A DNA stretch of 17,172 bases from JAKFEE01 sp036675815. GTDB lineage: Bacteria; Pseudomonadota; Alphaproteobacteria; Rhodospirillales; Magnetospirillaceae. The notes below the pieces were generated by a model that ran no database searches, was not told where the DNA came from, and saw only the letters and a list, made by a program, of their open reading frames with translations. A program made the position numbers and the translations under genes. Where the stretch lies: contig JAKFEE010000026.1 in NCBI GenBank assembly GCA_036675815.1, positions 1-17,172 on the forward strand, given 5' to 3'. The first letter of the stretch is position 1. Each line of letters opens with the position of its first letter. This document shows, piece by piece, positions 5,832-12,489 of this stretch.

Positions 5832-5859
5832 TGCCATACCTGATGCGGCCGATCAACTA
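5832..5859. repeat. Bipartite direct repeat, copy 2
   Basis: Second copy of TGCCATACCTGA-N8-ATCAACTA, 238 bases from copy 1. Its 8-base centre (TGCGGCCG) differs from that of copy 1 (GCGTGGAC), while both flanking blocks are identical. In this copy the second block also forms part of the left arm of the inverted repeat at 5846-5877. Confidence 0.55.
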
Positions 5860-5877
5860 TTATCTTCCGATCGGCCG
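5846..5877. repeat. Inverted repeat CGGCCGATC with 14-base spacer
   Basis: The arms CGGCCGATC (5846-5854) and GATCGGCCG (5869-5877) are perfect complements, separated by 14 A/T-rich bases that include TATTAT. No T run follows on either strand, so a terminator is unlikely. The spacing suits a dimeric regulator or a cruciform-type structure overlapping a promoter-like sequence. Confidence 0.45.
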
Positions 5878-5988
5878 TCGAGGCCGTGGTGGTGGCGCCG
5901 TCGTGCGCCAGGTAACGTCCCACCCGAGAAGTAGGTTATGCTGGGTTCCAGCGAACCGAGCGTGCCGCTTGGGGCTGCATCGACGAAT

Positions 5989-6017
5989 ACGGCGGCGCCG
6001 GGGAGCGGCGCCGCCGT
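5989..6017 (-). terminator. Strong hairpin after the His-rich protein gene
   Basis: A perfect inverted repeat with 12-base arms (ACGGCGGCGCCG and its complement) and a 5-base loop, starting 25 bases beyond the stop codon of the minus-strand His-rich protein gene. The sequence after it on the minus strand (ATTCGTCG) has no U tract, so termination may be imperfect or Rho-assisted. It separates the two-component block from the small-gene/norSY block. Confidence 0.55.
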
Positions 6018-6041
6018 TGCTGGGCGGGGCTGACGCGCGGC

Positions 6042-6521
6042 TCAGTGGGCCAGGGAGTGCCAGCCCGGATGGTCGAAATGCTTGCCGTAGGCATCCAGTG
6101 CTTGGACGATGGTGATCGCGCCCTCTTCTTGGTGGGTGCTCCCAGCCATGGCCGCCGTGCCGTCCAGGACGTCGCCGAGCACCACATGTAATTGCTCATC
6201 CACCTCCGGCGCAAGCTTGCAGTTGGTGGCCATGTAATCGACATGCGACTCGAGTTTGCCGGCCAGAGCCTTGAACTCCTCGGCCTGGAACTTGCCGGCA
6301 TGGATGATGGGCAGCGCCGCGTCCATATCGTCACGGATGCCGTCCATCCCCTTGCGCAAGGGGGCGTCGGTCTGCCATTTGGCGCCGTTGTTCAGCATCA
6401 GCCGAGTCGGTGCGCTGTCGGCGCCATGGCTGTGGGATTCGGCGGCAACGGCCGTACCAGCGGCCGCCACGGCCAGCGCCAGCGAGAACATGCCGGCCAG
6501 CAACAGCGTCTTGGAACTCAT
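6042..6521 (-). CDS. Exported His-rich helical protein, probable two-component target
   Basis: A 159-residue product with a signal peptide (hydrophobic residues 5-22, cleavage near AVAA 24-27). The mature part is mostly amphipathic helix and looks like a four-helix bundle. It has ten histidines, including ESHSH at the mature N-terminus, and the segment LNNGAKWQTDAPLRKGMDGI (residues 43-62). His-rich ends suggest metal (copper) handling in the periplasm; this is inference. I have a sense of having seen this segment in small proteobacterial periplasmic proteins but cannot name the family safely. AGGAGG lies 6 bases before the ATG at 6521. It follows the kinase gene in the same orientation, with a CTTAA-type box in the gap. 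Confidence 0.75.
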   Translation of the reverse strand: MSSKTLLLAGMFSLALAVAAAGTAVAAESHSHGADSAPTRLMLNNGAKWQTDAPLRKGMDGIRDDMDAALPIIHAGKFQAEEFKALAGKLESHVDYMATNCKLAPEVDEQLHVVLGDVLDGTAAMAGSTHQEEGAITIVQALDAYGKHFDHPGWHSLAH

Positions 6522-6532
6522 CAAAGGCCTCC

Positions 6533-6554
6533 TGAGATATTGGTGAGATATTGG
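6533..6554. repeat. Tandem 11-base repeat in the leader of the His-rich protein gene
   Basis: TGAGATATTGG occurs twice back to back (6533-6543 and 6544-6554). It lies directly upstream of the ribosome binding site of the His-rich protein gene, so on the message the leader would read CCAATATCTCA twice. It may be part of the -10/start-site region or a short duplication; no function is assigned. Confidence 0.5.
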
Positions 6555-6584
6555 AATGTCGTCGGCGTACCCTGGTGCGGCCAC

Positions 6585-6601
6585 CTTAAGCGGACCTTAA
6601 G
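6585..6601 (-). promoter_or_regulatory. PmrA/QseB-type response-regulator box
   Basis: Two CTTAAG hexamers separated by 5 bases give CTTAA-N6-CTTAA, the tandem half-site arrangement known for PmrA/QseB-family OmpR-type regulators. It lies 64-80 bases upstream of the His-rich protein start and just after the stop of the QseC-like kinase gene. A response regulator of this family is encoded in the same block, so it is the likely binder. No similar box was seen before the regulator gene itself. Confidence 0.65.
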
Positions 6602-6609
6602 CGCGCCGA

Positions 6610-7944
6610 TCAGGCGGCGGGGAACGAGACGACGGCCCCGAGGCCGCGGCCGCCCAACCCGTCACCCAGCGCGAGTTCAGCGCCTTGCGACTCGGCGATG
6701 GCGGCAACGATGGACAGCCCGAGCCCGCTGCCTTCCTGCCCGGTCCCGAGAACACGATAGAAGCGGTCGAGGACGCGCGCACGCGCGGCCGAGGGAATTC
6801 CTGGCCCGTCGTCGGCGACACGCAGCACGACTCGTCCATCGACACGCCGCACCGACACGTCGACACGGCCGCCTGCCGGAACATAGCGCAAAGCGTTGTC
6901 GATCAGATTGCGCAAAAGCACCGTGACCAGTTCGGGGCTGGCCATCACCGCGGCCTCGGCATCCGAGTCGTCGACCATGCCAAGGTCGATGCCCTTCTCG
7001 ACGGCTTTGCCGGCCGATTCGCCGATTGCCGCCGCGGCGTGCTCGGCGAGGCGAAGGCGCTGACGCGGCGCCGTCGCCTGGCCATCGAGGCGGGCGAGCA
7101 CCAGAAGTTGCTCGACGAGGTGGCCGGCGCGGGCGACGCCCCTCAGGACATTCTCGATCGCGTGTCGCCGCTCGGCGTCGACGCACGAGCCCAAGGCCAC
7201 TTCGGCGTGGGTCCGGATGGCGGCCAGCGGCGTGCGCAATTCATGCGCGGCATCGCCGGCGAATCGCCGTTCCTTCTCGATCAGTGCGCTGATGCGCAGC
7301 AGCAGCCCGTCAAGGGCGCCGACGAGCGGCCGCACCTCGGCCGGCACGGCGGTGCCGGAGCCCACAGGCCGCAGCTCGGCGGGGGCGCGCCGGCGAAGGT
7401 CGTCGGCCAGCCGCTGCAGCGGTGCCAAGCCCCAGCGCACCGACAACCAGATCAACACCGCCAGCAGCGGCACGGCGACCCAAAGGGGGTGCATCAAATG
7501 CCTGGCGACACTCAGCGCCAGATCATCACCGATGCTTGCCGGGCGCCCGACCATGACGACGAGACCGGCGTCCGCGTCGACGCGGGTGTAGGTTCGCCAG
7601 CGTTCGCCGTCGCGAGCGAGTTCCGCGGCGCCGGGATGTGCTGCGGCCAGCGGCTCCGGCGGTGCCTTCGCCGAGCGGAGGATCTGTCGGCCATCAACGC
7701 TCCACACCTGAAAGGCGACGACATCGCTCCCCGCACTCACGACGGGGGCGTCGCCCCATTCTCCCGGCGGAGTGCGGCGAAGCAGGGCGGCCAGCAGCTC
7801 CGCCGATTGCGCCAACTGGTCGTCGAGGATTTCGCCCAGCCGATCGCGCGCGTCGAGATAGGAAAAGAAGGCGGTCGCCAGCCATGCCGCCAGAACCGTA
7901 GCGCCGAGCACGGCGATGAGCCGGCGATGCAGCGATCCGCTCAT
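6610..7944 (-). CDS. QseC-like sensor histidine kinase
   Basis: The product is 444 residues. A membrane segment at about 8-28, a periplasmic sensor domain of about 120 residues and a second membrane segment at about 150-170 are followed by a linker, a HisKA domain and a HATPase. Visible motifs are the H box FAGDAAHELRTPLAAI with phospho-acceptor His234, the N box NLIDNALRY (346-354), G1 DDGPGIP (378-384) and G2 GSGLGLSIV (405-412). The architecture matches the QseC/PmrB/TctE group. The signal is unknown; the nearby His-rich exported protein and sNOR genes make metal or redox stress plausible, which is inference. The start ATG overlaps the regulator stop as ATGA, so the pair is translationally coupled. 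Confidence 0.93.
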   Translation of the reverse strand: MSGSLHRRLIAVLGATVLAAWLATAFFSYLDARDRLGEILDDQLAQSAELLAALLRRTPPGEWGDAPVVSAGSDVVAFQVWSVDGRQILRSAKAPPEPLAAAHPGAAELARDGERWRTYTRVDADAGLVVMVGRPASIGDDLALSVARHLMHPLWVAVPLLAVLIWLSVRWGLAPLQRLADDLRRRAPAELRPVGSGTAVPAEVRPLVGALDGLLLRISALIEKERRFAGDAAHELRTPLAAIRTHAEVALGSCVDAERRHAIENVLRGVARAGHLVEQLLVLARLDGQATAPRQRLRLAEHAAAAIGESAGKAVEKGIDLGMVDDSDAEAAVMASPELVTVLLRNLIDNALRYVPAGGRVDVSVRRVDGRVVLRVADDGPGIPSAARARVLDRFYRVLGTGQEGSGLGLSIVAAIAESQGAELALGDGLGGRGLGAVVSFPAA

Positions 7945-8606
7945 CCCCCGGCCTTCGGTATCATGTAGCCGACGCCGCGCACCGTGCGGATCAGGTTGGG
8001 GTGGAGTTTGCGGCGCAGGTGATGGACATAGACCTCGATGGCATTGCTTTCGATCTCATCGCCCCAGCCATACAGCCGTTCCTCGAGCTGCGCCTTCGAC
8101 AGCACCCGCCCGGCGGCCAGCAACAGCTCCTGCAGCGTGGCGAATTCCTTGGCCGAAAGCTCGATCGGGGCGCCGTCGAGCAGGACGGTCCGTGCCTTGG
8201 GATCCATCGTCAGCCGCCCATGGTGGAGGAGCGGCTGGGCAATGCCGCGCGACCGGCGCAGCAAGGCGCGCAGTCGTGCCTGCAATTCGGTCAGGGCGAA
8301 GGGTTTGGTCAGGTAGTCGTCGGCGCCGGCATCGAGGCCGGTGACCCGGTCGACGACGCTGTCACGGGCGGTGAGCAGCAAGACCGGGACGGCATTGCGT
8401 CGTTCGCGCAGGTGCCGCAGCACCGTCAATCCGTCCTGTTTGGGCAAGCCGAGGTCGAGCACGACGGCGTCATAGGCCTGGGTGGACAGGGCCAGTTCCG
8501 CCTCTTCCCCGTCCAATGCCCAGTCTACGGCAAGACCTGCCTGGCCGAGACCGGCCCGCACGCCTTCGCCCAGCAGGCGATCGTCTTCCACCAGAAGGAC
8601 CCGCAT
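7941..8606 (-). CDS. OmpR-family response regulator, QseB/PmrA-like
   Basis: The product is 221 residues, standard for the family. The receiver domain (1-115) has the acidic pair near 8-9, phospho-acceptor Asp51 (VVLDLGLP) and the conserved Lys in YLTKPF. The winged-helix DNA-binding domain (about 125-220) ends in the typical IRTVRGVGYMIP. It is activated by the kinase encoded immediately downstream, with a 4-base overlap. The CTTAA-N6-CTTAA box at 6585-6601 fits the known sites of this subgroup. The Shine-Dalgarno before the ATG is weak. The 54 bases upstream, to the end of the GntR gene, are the only room for its promoter; no clear element is seen there. Confidence 0.93.
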   Translation of the reverse strand: MRVLLVEDDRLLGEGVRAGLGQAGLAVDWALDGEEAELALSTQAYDAVVLDLGLPKQDGLTVLRHLRERRNAVPVLLLTARDSVVDRVTGLDAGADDYLTKPFALTELQARLRALLRRSRGIAQPLLHHGRLTMDPKARTVLLDGAPIELSAKEFATLQELLLAAGRVLSKAQLEERLYGWGDEIESNAIEVYVHHLRRKLHPNLIRTVRGVGYMIPKAGG

Positions 8607-8660
8607 TGATCCATGATCGGCCGTGGTTCGAGGAAACGCAATCGCCAGTCGCGAACGAGG

Positions 8661-9419
8661 TTACGGGGCTAGCAGGCGGTCGGCGAGGTGGGCGTCGAGC
8701 TCGATGTTGTAGTGCTCGGCGGCTTCCATATGCTCGGCCATCAGCCGGCGGACCTCGGCGGCGTCGGCACGTCGGTAGGCGGCGAGCAGGTCGCGGTGGT
8801 GATCGAGGTTCGAGCGGCTGAACTCGGTCTGCTCGGGCAGATAGACCTTGCGATAGACGACGAGGTCGCGCAGCAGGTCGTCGAGGAAACGGCAGATCAG
8901 CCCAAGCAGCGGGTCCGGGCAGCGCCGCGCCAGGATGGCATGGAATTCCAGTTCGGCGATGCGCTGCGTCCGCCGCTCCTCCCAATCGCCGGCCGGGTGA
9001 TCGCAGGTGCAGATCGCACGCTCCAGCGCGGCGAAATCCTCTTCGGTGAGCAGGCCGACGACGCTGGCCGCCATTTCTGGTTCGAGCAGCTTGCGCAAGG
9101 CATAAAGCTGCCGGCCGGTGATGTTCTGGAAATGCAGGAAATTGCGCAGGGGCAGGGCCGCATGCTCATAGCCGACCGATTCCAGGGTGGCGCCGCCGCG
9201 CGGGCCGGTCTTCACCGACACCAGGCCCTGCACCTCGAGCGATTTCAGCGCCTCGCGCACGGTGCCCTTCGAACAGCCGAACAACTCCTCCAGTTCCTTC
9301 TCGGGCGGCAGGCGATCGCCGGGGCGCTTGCCTTCGGCGACGATCCAGCGCTTGACCTCGTCGACGATCTGGTCCGAGCGCTTCTGTCGCCGCACGCGTC
9401 CCAGTGATGAATTGTGCAT
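8661..9419 (-). CDS. GntR-family regulator with FCD ligand domain (FadR subfamily)
   Basis: The product is 252 residues. An N-terminal winged helix (about 12-78) carries LPPEKELEELFGCSKGTVREALKSL, and an all-helical FCD domain spans about 100-240. Possible metal ligands of the FCD fold are His160 (ELEFHAIL), His208 and His230. FCD regulators usually repress genes for catabolism of small acids or acyl compounds and release DNA on binding the substrate. The gene is divergent from gcdH with an 88-base gap containing a palindrome, so it probably controls gcdH in response to glutarate, glutaryl-CoA or an upstream lysine-pathway compound. GGGAG precedes the ATG. Confidence 0.9.
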   Translation of the reverse strand: MHNSSLGRVRRQKRSDQIVDEVKRWIVAEGKRPGDRLPPEKELEELFGCSKGTVREALKSLEVQGLVSVKTGPRGGATLESVGYEHAALPLRNFLHFQNITGRQLYALRKLLEPEMAASVVGLLTEEDFAALERAICTCDHPAGDWEERRTQRIAELEFHAILARRCPDPLLGLICRFLDDLLRDLVVYRKVYLPEQTEFSRSNLDHHRDLLAAYRRADAAEVRRLMAEHMEAAEHYNIELDAHLADRLLAP

Positions 9420-9441
9420 TTGCGCTCCCTCGCCTCGGCCG

Positions 9442-9471
9442 TTGACAATCCGGCGGCCGCAGGATTATCAC
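9442..9471 (+). promoter_or_regulatory. Likely sigma70-type promoter of gcdH
   Basis: TTGACA at 9442-9447 is followed after 18 bases by TATCAC (9466-9471, 4 of 6 matches to TATAAT). The expected start point, near 9478-9480, falls inside the palindrome at 9472-9487, consistent with repression by the divergent GntR protein. Confidence 0.45.
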
Positions 9472-9487
9472 ATTTATCATCATAAAT
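9472..9487. promoter_or_regulatory. Candidate GntR operator ATTTAT-CATC-ATAAAT
   Basis: A perfect inverted repeat with 6-base arms and a 4-base centre in the gcdH/GntR divergent gap, 21 bases before the gcdH start. It is strikingly A/T-rich in a GC-rich context. It covers the predicted gcdH start site. It does not show the GT-N3-AC core commonly reported for FadR-type regulators, so the pairing with this GntR protein is inferred from position. Confidence 0.5.
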
Positions 9488-9507
9488 TCTTCAGGCAAGG
9501 ATGCAAG

Positions 9508-10692
9508 ATGTCGGAGCGCACTGCCTTCCAGTGGGATGACCCGCTGCTGTTCGAGGATGAGCTGACCGAGGACGAGCGCATGGTGCGCGACGCCGCCCGC
9601 AGCTATTGCCAGGATCGGCTGATGCCGCGGGCGCTGGAGGCCAACCGCCACGAGCGCTTCGACCGCGAGATCATGAACGAAATGGGCGAGCTCGGCTTCC
9701 TCGGCTCGACGGTGTCGCCCGAATACGGCGGCGCCGGCGTCAACCACGTGTGCTACGGCTTGGTGGCGCGCGAGGTCGAGCGCGTCGATTCCGGCTACCG
9801 CTCGGCGATGAGCGTGCAGTCCAGCCTGGTGATGTTCCCCATCGAGGCCTACGGCACCGAGGCGCAGAAGCGCAAATGGCTGCCGCGCCTGGCCACCGGC
9901 GAGATCGTCGGCTGCTTCGGCCTCACCGAGCCCGACCACGGCTCCGACCCCGCCGGCATGAAGAGCCGCGCCAAAAAGGTCGATGGCGGCTGGGTGATCA
10001 CCGGCAACAAGATGTGGATCACCAACAGCCCCATCGCCGACGTCGCCGTGGTATGGGCCAAGGACGACGCCGGCGACATCCGCGGCTTCGTGCTCGAGCG
10101 TGGGATGAAGGGCTTCTCGACACCGAAGATCGAGGGCAAGTTCAGCTTGCGCGCCTCGATCACCGGCGAGATCGTCATGGACGAGGTGTTCGTGCCCGAC
10201 GACAATCTGCTGCCTGAGGTCAAGGGCCTGAAGGGGCCGTTCGGCTGCCTGAACAAAGCGCGCTTCGGCATCGCCTGGGGGGCGCTGGGTGCCGCCGAGT
10301 ACTGCTGGCACGCCGCCCGCCAATACACCCTCGACCGCAAGCAGTTCGGCCGGCCGCTGGCGCAGAATCAGCTGATCCAGCTCAAGCTCGCCAACATGCA
10401 GACCGAGATCACCCTGGGCCTGCACGCGGTGCTGCGCCTGGGTCGGCTGATGGACGCCGGCAAATGGGCGCCCGAGGCCGTGTCGCTGCTCAAGCGCAAC
10501 AATTGCGGCAAGGCGCTGGAGATCGCCCGCGTCGCCCGTGACATGCATGGCGGCAACGGCGTCTCCGACGAATTCCACGTCATCCGCCATGTGATGAACC
10601 TGGAGGCCGTCAACACCTACGAGGGCACCCACGACGTCCACGCCCTCATCCTCGGCCGCGCCCAGACCGGCCTGCAGGCCTTCACCGGCTGA
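9508..10692 (+). CDS. gcdH: Glutaryl-CoA dehydrogenase
   Basis: The product is 394 residues. It is an FAD enzyme of the acyl-CoA dehydrogenase family that oxidises and decarboxylates glutaryl-CoA to crotonyl-CoA and CO2 in lysine, tryptophan and aromatic degradation, with electrons passing to ETF. Family hallmarks include YRSAMSVQSSLVM (residues 98-110 from Arg98, the glutaryl carboxylate-binding Arg), CFGLTEPDHGSDP (136-148), the WITNSP flavin segment (170-175) and the catalytic base Glu372 in TYEGTHDVHALILGRA. Length and motifs match characterised GCDHs throughout. The ATG at 9508 has AAGGA 7 bases upstream. A hairpin at 10705-10734 follows the gene. The divergent FCD-type regulator is its likely repressor. 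Confidence 0.95.
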   Translation: MSERTAFQWDDPLLFEDELTEDERMVRDAARSYCQDRLMPRALEANRHERFDREIMNEMGELGFLGSTVSPEYGGAGVNHVCYGLVAREVERVDSGYRSAMSVQSSLVMFPIEAYGTEAQKRKWLPRLATGEIVGCFGLTEPDHGSDPAGMKSRAKKVDGGWVITGNKMWITNSPIADVAVVWAKDDAGDIRGFVLERGMKGFSTPKIEGKFSLRASITGEIVMDEVFVPDDNLLPEVKGLKGPFGCLNKARFGIAWGALGAAEYCWHAARQYTLDRKQFGRPLAQNQLIQLKLANMQTEITLGLHAVLRLGRLMDAGKWAPEAVSLLKRNNCGKALEIARVARDMHGGNGVSDEFHVIRHVMNLEAVNTYEGTHDVHALILGRAQTGLQAFTG

Positions 10693-10704
10693 GATCCGCG
10701 ATCA

Positions 10705-10734
10705 GGCCGTCGGCGGAGACGACCGCCGGCGGCC
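10705..10734 (+). terminator. Hairpin downstream of gcdH
   Basis: GGCCGTCGGCGG (10705-10716) and CCGCCGGCGGCC (10723-10734) form a 12-pair stem with one G-U wobble and a 6-base loop, starting 13 bases after the gcdH stop. No U tract follows. It probably limits read-through into the DUF302 gene. Confidence 0.5.
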
Positions 10735-10825
10735 TACGCGGCAGCATCAGAGTTCTGTCCCGGCGAACATCTATTACTCGAGCAAGCGGTTTGACGGGCG
10801 CGACTTCGGCCGTTCCATCGAGCGT

Positions 10826-11155
10826 GTGACCGCGGCGCTGCAAGGCGAGGGCTTCGGCGTGCTCACCACCATCGACGTCAAGGCGACGCTGAAGGCCAAA
10901 ATCGGCGCCGATTTCCCCGACTACACCATTCTCGGCGCGTGCAATCCGCCACTTGCCCATCAGGCCCTGCTGGCCGAGGAAAGCATCGGCTTGATGCTGC
11001 CGTGCAATGTGGTGGTGCGGACACTTGCCGACGGCGCGATCGAAGTGTTGGTCGTCGACCCGGTGGCCTCGATGCAGGCCGTCGACAATCCAAAGCTGGG
11101 CCAGATCGCCGGCGAGGTACGCGGCAGGCTGGCCAAGGTTATCGAGGCGGTATGA
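10826..11155 (+). CDS. DUF302-domain protein with doubtful N-terminus
   Basis: From the first usable start (GTG at 10826) the product is 109 residues. It matches the DUF302 fold in GEGFGVLTTIDVKATLKAKIG, ILGACNPPLAHQAL and GLMLPCNVVV, which holds one of the family's conserved cysteine sites. DUF302 proteins usually begin with a beta strand about 19 residues earlier. In-frame codons from 10769 read IYYSSKRFDGRDFGRSIER, which fits that strand, but the first codon is ATC where ATG is expected. The frame is open back into gcdH with no ATG, GTG or TTG nearby. Either a rare start is used, the shorter form is made, or the gene is damaged. Its molecular role is unknown. It ends 3 bases from the convergent tetR-type gene. 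Confidence 0.75.
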   Translation: MTAALQGEGFGVLTTIDVKATLKAKIGADFPDYTILGACNPPLAHQALLAEESIGLMLPCNVVVRTLADGAIEVLVVDPVASMQAVDNPKLGQIAGEVRGRLAKVIEAV

Positions 11156-11158
11156 GGC

Positions 11159-11779
11159 TCAGGGCGGGGGCGGGGGTGGTGATGCCGGCATCTCGATGCC
11201 GTGCAGTGTCATGTCGACCAGCGCCAGCCCCTCCGTGACGATATCGAAATTGCGGCCGTTGAGCAGCCAGCGCATGGCCGTGCCTTGCACAACGGCAATC
11301 AGCAGATTGGCGGCTGTTTCGGGGTGGATGTCGGCGCGAAGTTCGCCGCCGCCCTGGCCGTCGGCAACGATCTCCGTCAGCACCCGGCGGAATTCGCCCA
11401 TCAGGCTCAGCAGCACCTGTCGGGTCGCAGAATTTCCGGCGGTGACCTCACGCGACAGCAGCAAAGCGGGAAGCGCCGGCACGGTCCGCACGAAGCGAAG
11501 CTGCGCCCCGAGGACGGCGCGCAAGCGATCGCCGGCAGACCGGTGCCCCTCCCGACTCTCGCGCCAGCGGCGCGTCATCGACTGGCGCACCCAGCCGATC
11601 ACCGCGTCCCAGATATCCTGCTTGCGCGGGAAATGGCGGAACACCGCCCCTTGGGTCACGCCGATACGGCCGGCAATGGCTTCGGTGGAGATGCGGTCGG
11701 GGCCGACCTCGTGCGCCAGGCTGAGCGTGGCGTCGATGATCTCGTCCTTGCGCTCCTCGGTCGTCTTACGCACCCGCAT
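11159..11779 (-). CDS. TetR/AcrR-family repressor of the efflux operon
   Basis: The product is 206 residues. The N-terminal helix-turn-helix (about 10-55) includes ISTEAIAGRIGVTQGAVFRHFPRKQDIWDAV, the typical TetR pattern; the rest is a helical ligand-binding domain. It ends in a run of six prolines, an unusual tail. The ATG at 11779 overlaps the ABC ATPase gene by 14 bases, so it is the last gene of the efflux operon. Its likely operator is the 20-base palindrome in front of the first gene (14788-14807), giving feedback control. The inducer is unknown. It is convergent with the DUF302 gene with almost no gap and no visible terminator. Confidence 0.88.
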   Translation of the reverse strand: MRVRKTTEERKDEIIDATLSLAHEVGPDRISTEAIAGRIGVTQGAVFRHFPRKQDIWDAVIGWVRQSMTRRWRESREGHRSAGDRLRAVLGAQLRFVRTVPALPALLLSREVTAGNSATRQVLLSLMGEFRRVLTEIVADGQGGGELRADIHPETAANLLIAVVQGTAMRWLLNGRNFDIVTEGLALVDMTLHGIEMPASPPPPPP

Positions 11780-12488
11780 GGGCAGCCTTTCCCGTTGGGC
11801 GCGGCGGCGTGTCCAGCACGCCGTCGCGCAAGAAGAACAGGTGGTCGAAGCGGTCGAAGATCTTTTCGTCGTGGGTGACGACGATGATCGCTGCGGCCTG
11901 GTCCAGCGCCACCTTGCGCAGCAGGTCCATGACGATGCCGGCGCGTTCGGAATCCAGCGCCGCCGTCGGCTCGTCGGCCAGGATGATGCGCGGCCGGTTG
12001 GCCAGGGCGCGGGCGATGGCGACGCGCTGGGCCTGGCCGCCCGACAGCTGTGACGGATAGGCGTTCTTGCGGTCACCGACCTGCAGGTAGTCCAGCAGCT
12101 CTTCGGCCCGCGCCGTCGCCTCCGCCGCTTTCCAGCCGGCGAGGTTGAGCACCACCAGCACGTTCTCGATTGCGGTCAGGAACGGGATCAGATTGTGGAA
12201 CTGGAATATGAAGCCGATCTTGTCGAGGCGAAGGCGGCGCAGATCCTTCCTCAGCCAACGATTCTCATAGACCACATCGCCATCCAGGCGCATCCAGCCG
12301 GCGCTGGGCTCGACGATGGCGCCGATGAGGTTGAGCAAGGTGCTCTTGCCCGAGCCCGATGGGCCCAAGAGCCCCACGACCTTGCCGGGCTCGATGGTCA
12401 GGCTGAGATCCTTGAGGGCGTCGATGCGGGTGTCGCCGCTGCCGAAATGCTTGCTGACGCCGCGCAACTCGACCAAAGGCTCGCCCAT
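11766..12488 (-). CDS. ABC transporter ATP-binding protein (MacB/DevA/LolD-like)
   Basis: The product is 240 residues from the chosen ATG. Walker A GPSGSGKST (42-50), signature LSGGQ (148-152), Walker B IILADEP (168-174) followed by D-loop AALD, and the switch His206 are intact. Sequence style (VELRGVSKHFGSG, FIFQFHNLIPFLTAIENV) places it with the MacB/LolD/DevA group, which powers mechanical transmission rather than classic transport. The ATG at 12488 sits one base after the permease stop, with a G-rich ribosome binding site overlapping that stop; a start 30 bases upstream is open but less likely. It works with the FtsX-type permease and membrane fusion protein encoded upstream. Confidence 0.93.
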   Translation of the reverse strand: MGEPLVELRGVSKHFGSGDTRIDALKDLSLTIEPGKVVGLLGPSGSGKSTLLNLIGAIVEPSAGWMRLDGDVVYENRWLRKDLRRLRLDKIGFIFQFHNLIPFLTAIENVLVVLNLAGWKAAEATARAEELLDYLQVGDRKNAYPSQLSGGQAQRVAIARALANRPRIILADEPTAALDSERAGIVMDLLRKVALDQAAAIIVVTHDEKIFDRFDHLFFLRDGVLDTPPRPTGKAAHAGA

Positions 12489-12489
12489 G

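Larger units (their letters stand above)
5363..6041. other. Long gene-poor region with repeats and hairpins
   Basis: About 680 bases without a convincing gene, between the first small exported-protein gene and the His-rich protein gene. Parts (about 5520-5870) are clearly more A/T-rich than the surroundings. It contains a 28-base bipartite direct repeat (5594-5621 and 5832-5859), an inverted repeat overlapping the second copy (5846-5877) and a hairpin at 5989-6017. Open frames here lack ribosome binding sites and recognisable protein character. The region most likely holds the promoter and control sites of the leftward small-gene/norSY block. A small RNA cannot be excluded. Confidence 0.5.

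Noticed and set aside
5594..5859. The direct repeat as a CRISPR array
   Set aside because: There are only two copies, interrupted by variable bases inside the repeat, 238 bases apart, and no cas genes.
5627..5923. A 98-codon open frame on the minus strand in the gene-poor region
   Set aside because: It starts with GTG without a Shine-Dalgarno, has no signal peptide or domain, and spans the repeated regulatory elements.
5630..6115. A 161-codon open frame on the plus strand
   Set aside because: It has no ribosome binding site, an Arg/Gly-rich composition, and overlaps a hairpin and the end of the His-rich protein gene.
6685..7968. A 427-codon plus-strand open frame
   Set aside because: It is antisense to the histidine kinase, whose H, N, G1 and G2 boxes are all intact.
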